From an uncultured Collinsella sp. (GTDB lineage Bacteria; Actinomycetota; Coriobacteriia; Coriobacteriales; Coriobacteriaceae), in the NCBI GenBank assembly GCA_937981515.1, contig CALJNY010000105.1, positions 1 through 5,106 on the forward strand: 5,106 nt of DNA. Direction: 5' to 3'. The notes below the pieces were generated by a model that was given only the letters and a program-made list of their open reading frames with translations, did not search any database and was not told the DNA's origin. Shown piece after piece: positions 5,043 to 5,106 of this stretch. The translations under genes and the position numbers were made by a program. Every line of letters starts with the position of its first letter. Position 1 is the first letter of the stretch.

Positions 5043-5106
5043 ATGGCCGCCCTGTTCACGACCCCCAAGCGCAATGACAAAACCTCAGGAGCCCATTTTG
5101 CCGAGC
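5043..5106 (+). CDS. Probable start of an unidentified gene, 3' partial
   Basis: An ATG at 5043 opens a frame that runs off the window edge, giving 21 codons: MAALFTTPKRNDKTSGAHFA and then E. GGGAG with a 5-nt spacer precedes the ATG, and the start follows a non-coding gap of about 200 bp after a strong terminator, which is where a new transcription unit would be expected. Two other in-frame ATGs (5025 and 5031) lie just upstream with weaker ribosome binding sites. The visible N-terminus is polar with several basic residues and has no signal peptide or recognised motif, so no function is offered. Confidence 0.45.
   Translation, partial: MAALFTTPKRNDKTSGAHFAE

Noticed and set aside
4790..5077. 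Plus-strand frame of 95 codons after the permease
   Set aside because: It begins inside the permease 3' end in another frame, reads through the terminator hairpin, and overlaps the putative start at 5043 out of frame; no ribosome binding site or homology.

Overview
The window is GC-rich, densely coded chromosomal sequence from what looks like a gut actinobacterium of the class Coriobacteriia; a Collinsella-type genome is my best guess. The basis is high GC with G/C-ending codons, a bile salt hydrolase of the Gram-positive gut type (close in wording to the bifidobacterial enzymes), and a short clostridial/coriobacterial-style peptide deformylase homologue. The genus is inference; no rRNA or other phylogenetic marker is present. 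I see no mobile element, tRNA, rRNA or CRISPR array.

Layout. (1) Positions 1-1733, plus strand: the 3' part of a Kup/HAK/KT-type potassium transporter. Its start and first membrane helices lie upstream of the window, and it ends in an unusual acidic tail. (2) 1734-1812: an 11-bp hairpin between convergent genes. (3) 1813-2778, minus strand: a complete bile salt hydrolase with all expected active-site residues. It starts at the Met directly before the nucleophilic Cys, not at the longer ORF start. (4) 2779-2911: the bsh leader, which can fold so that its Shine-Dalgarno is fully paired, and the strong terminator of the gene upstream. (5) 2912-3331, minus strand: a short peptide deformylase homologue that keeps the metal ligands but has Met in place of the catalytic Glu of HExxH. 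(6) 3332-3524: a divergent regulatory region with a good -10 box in each direction and a 17-bp palindromic element. (7) 3525-4835, plus strand: a complete NCS2-family purine nucleobase permease (AzgA/PbuG branch), followed by a textbook terminator. (8) 4903-5106: a promoter-like stretch with two inverted repeats and probably the first 21 codons of another plus-strand gene that runs off the window.

The genes do not form one operon. Kup, the permease and the last gene each appear to be separate plus-strand units. The deformylase homologue and bsh are in tandem on the minus strand but have a terminator between them. A loose link exists: BSH is an N-terminal nucleophile hydrolase that must lose its formyl-Met to expose Cys2, and its upstream neighbour is a deformylase homologue. 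This may be coincidence. No clearly new multi-gene system is visible. The observations most worth checking are the Glu-to-Met deformylase, the SD-sequestering bsh leader, and the palindrome in the def/permease divergent promoter region.
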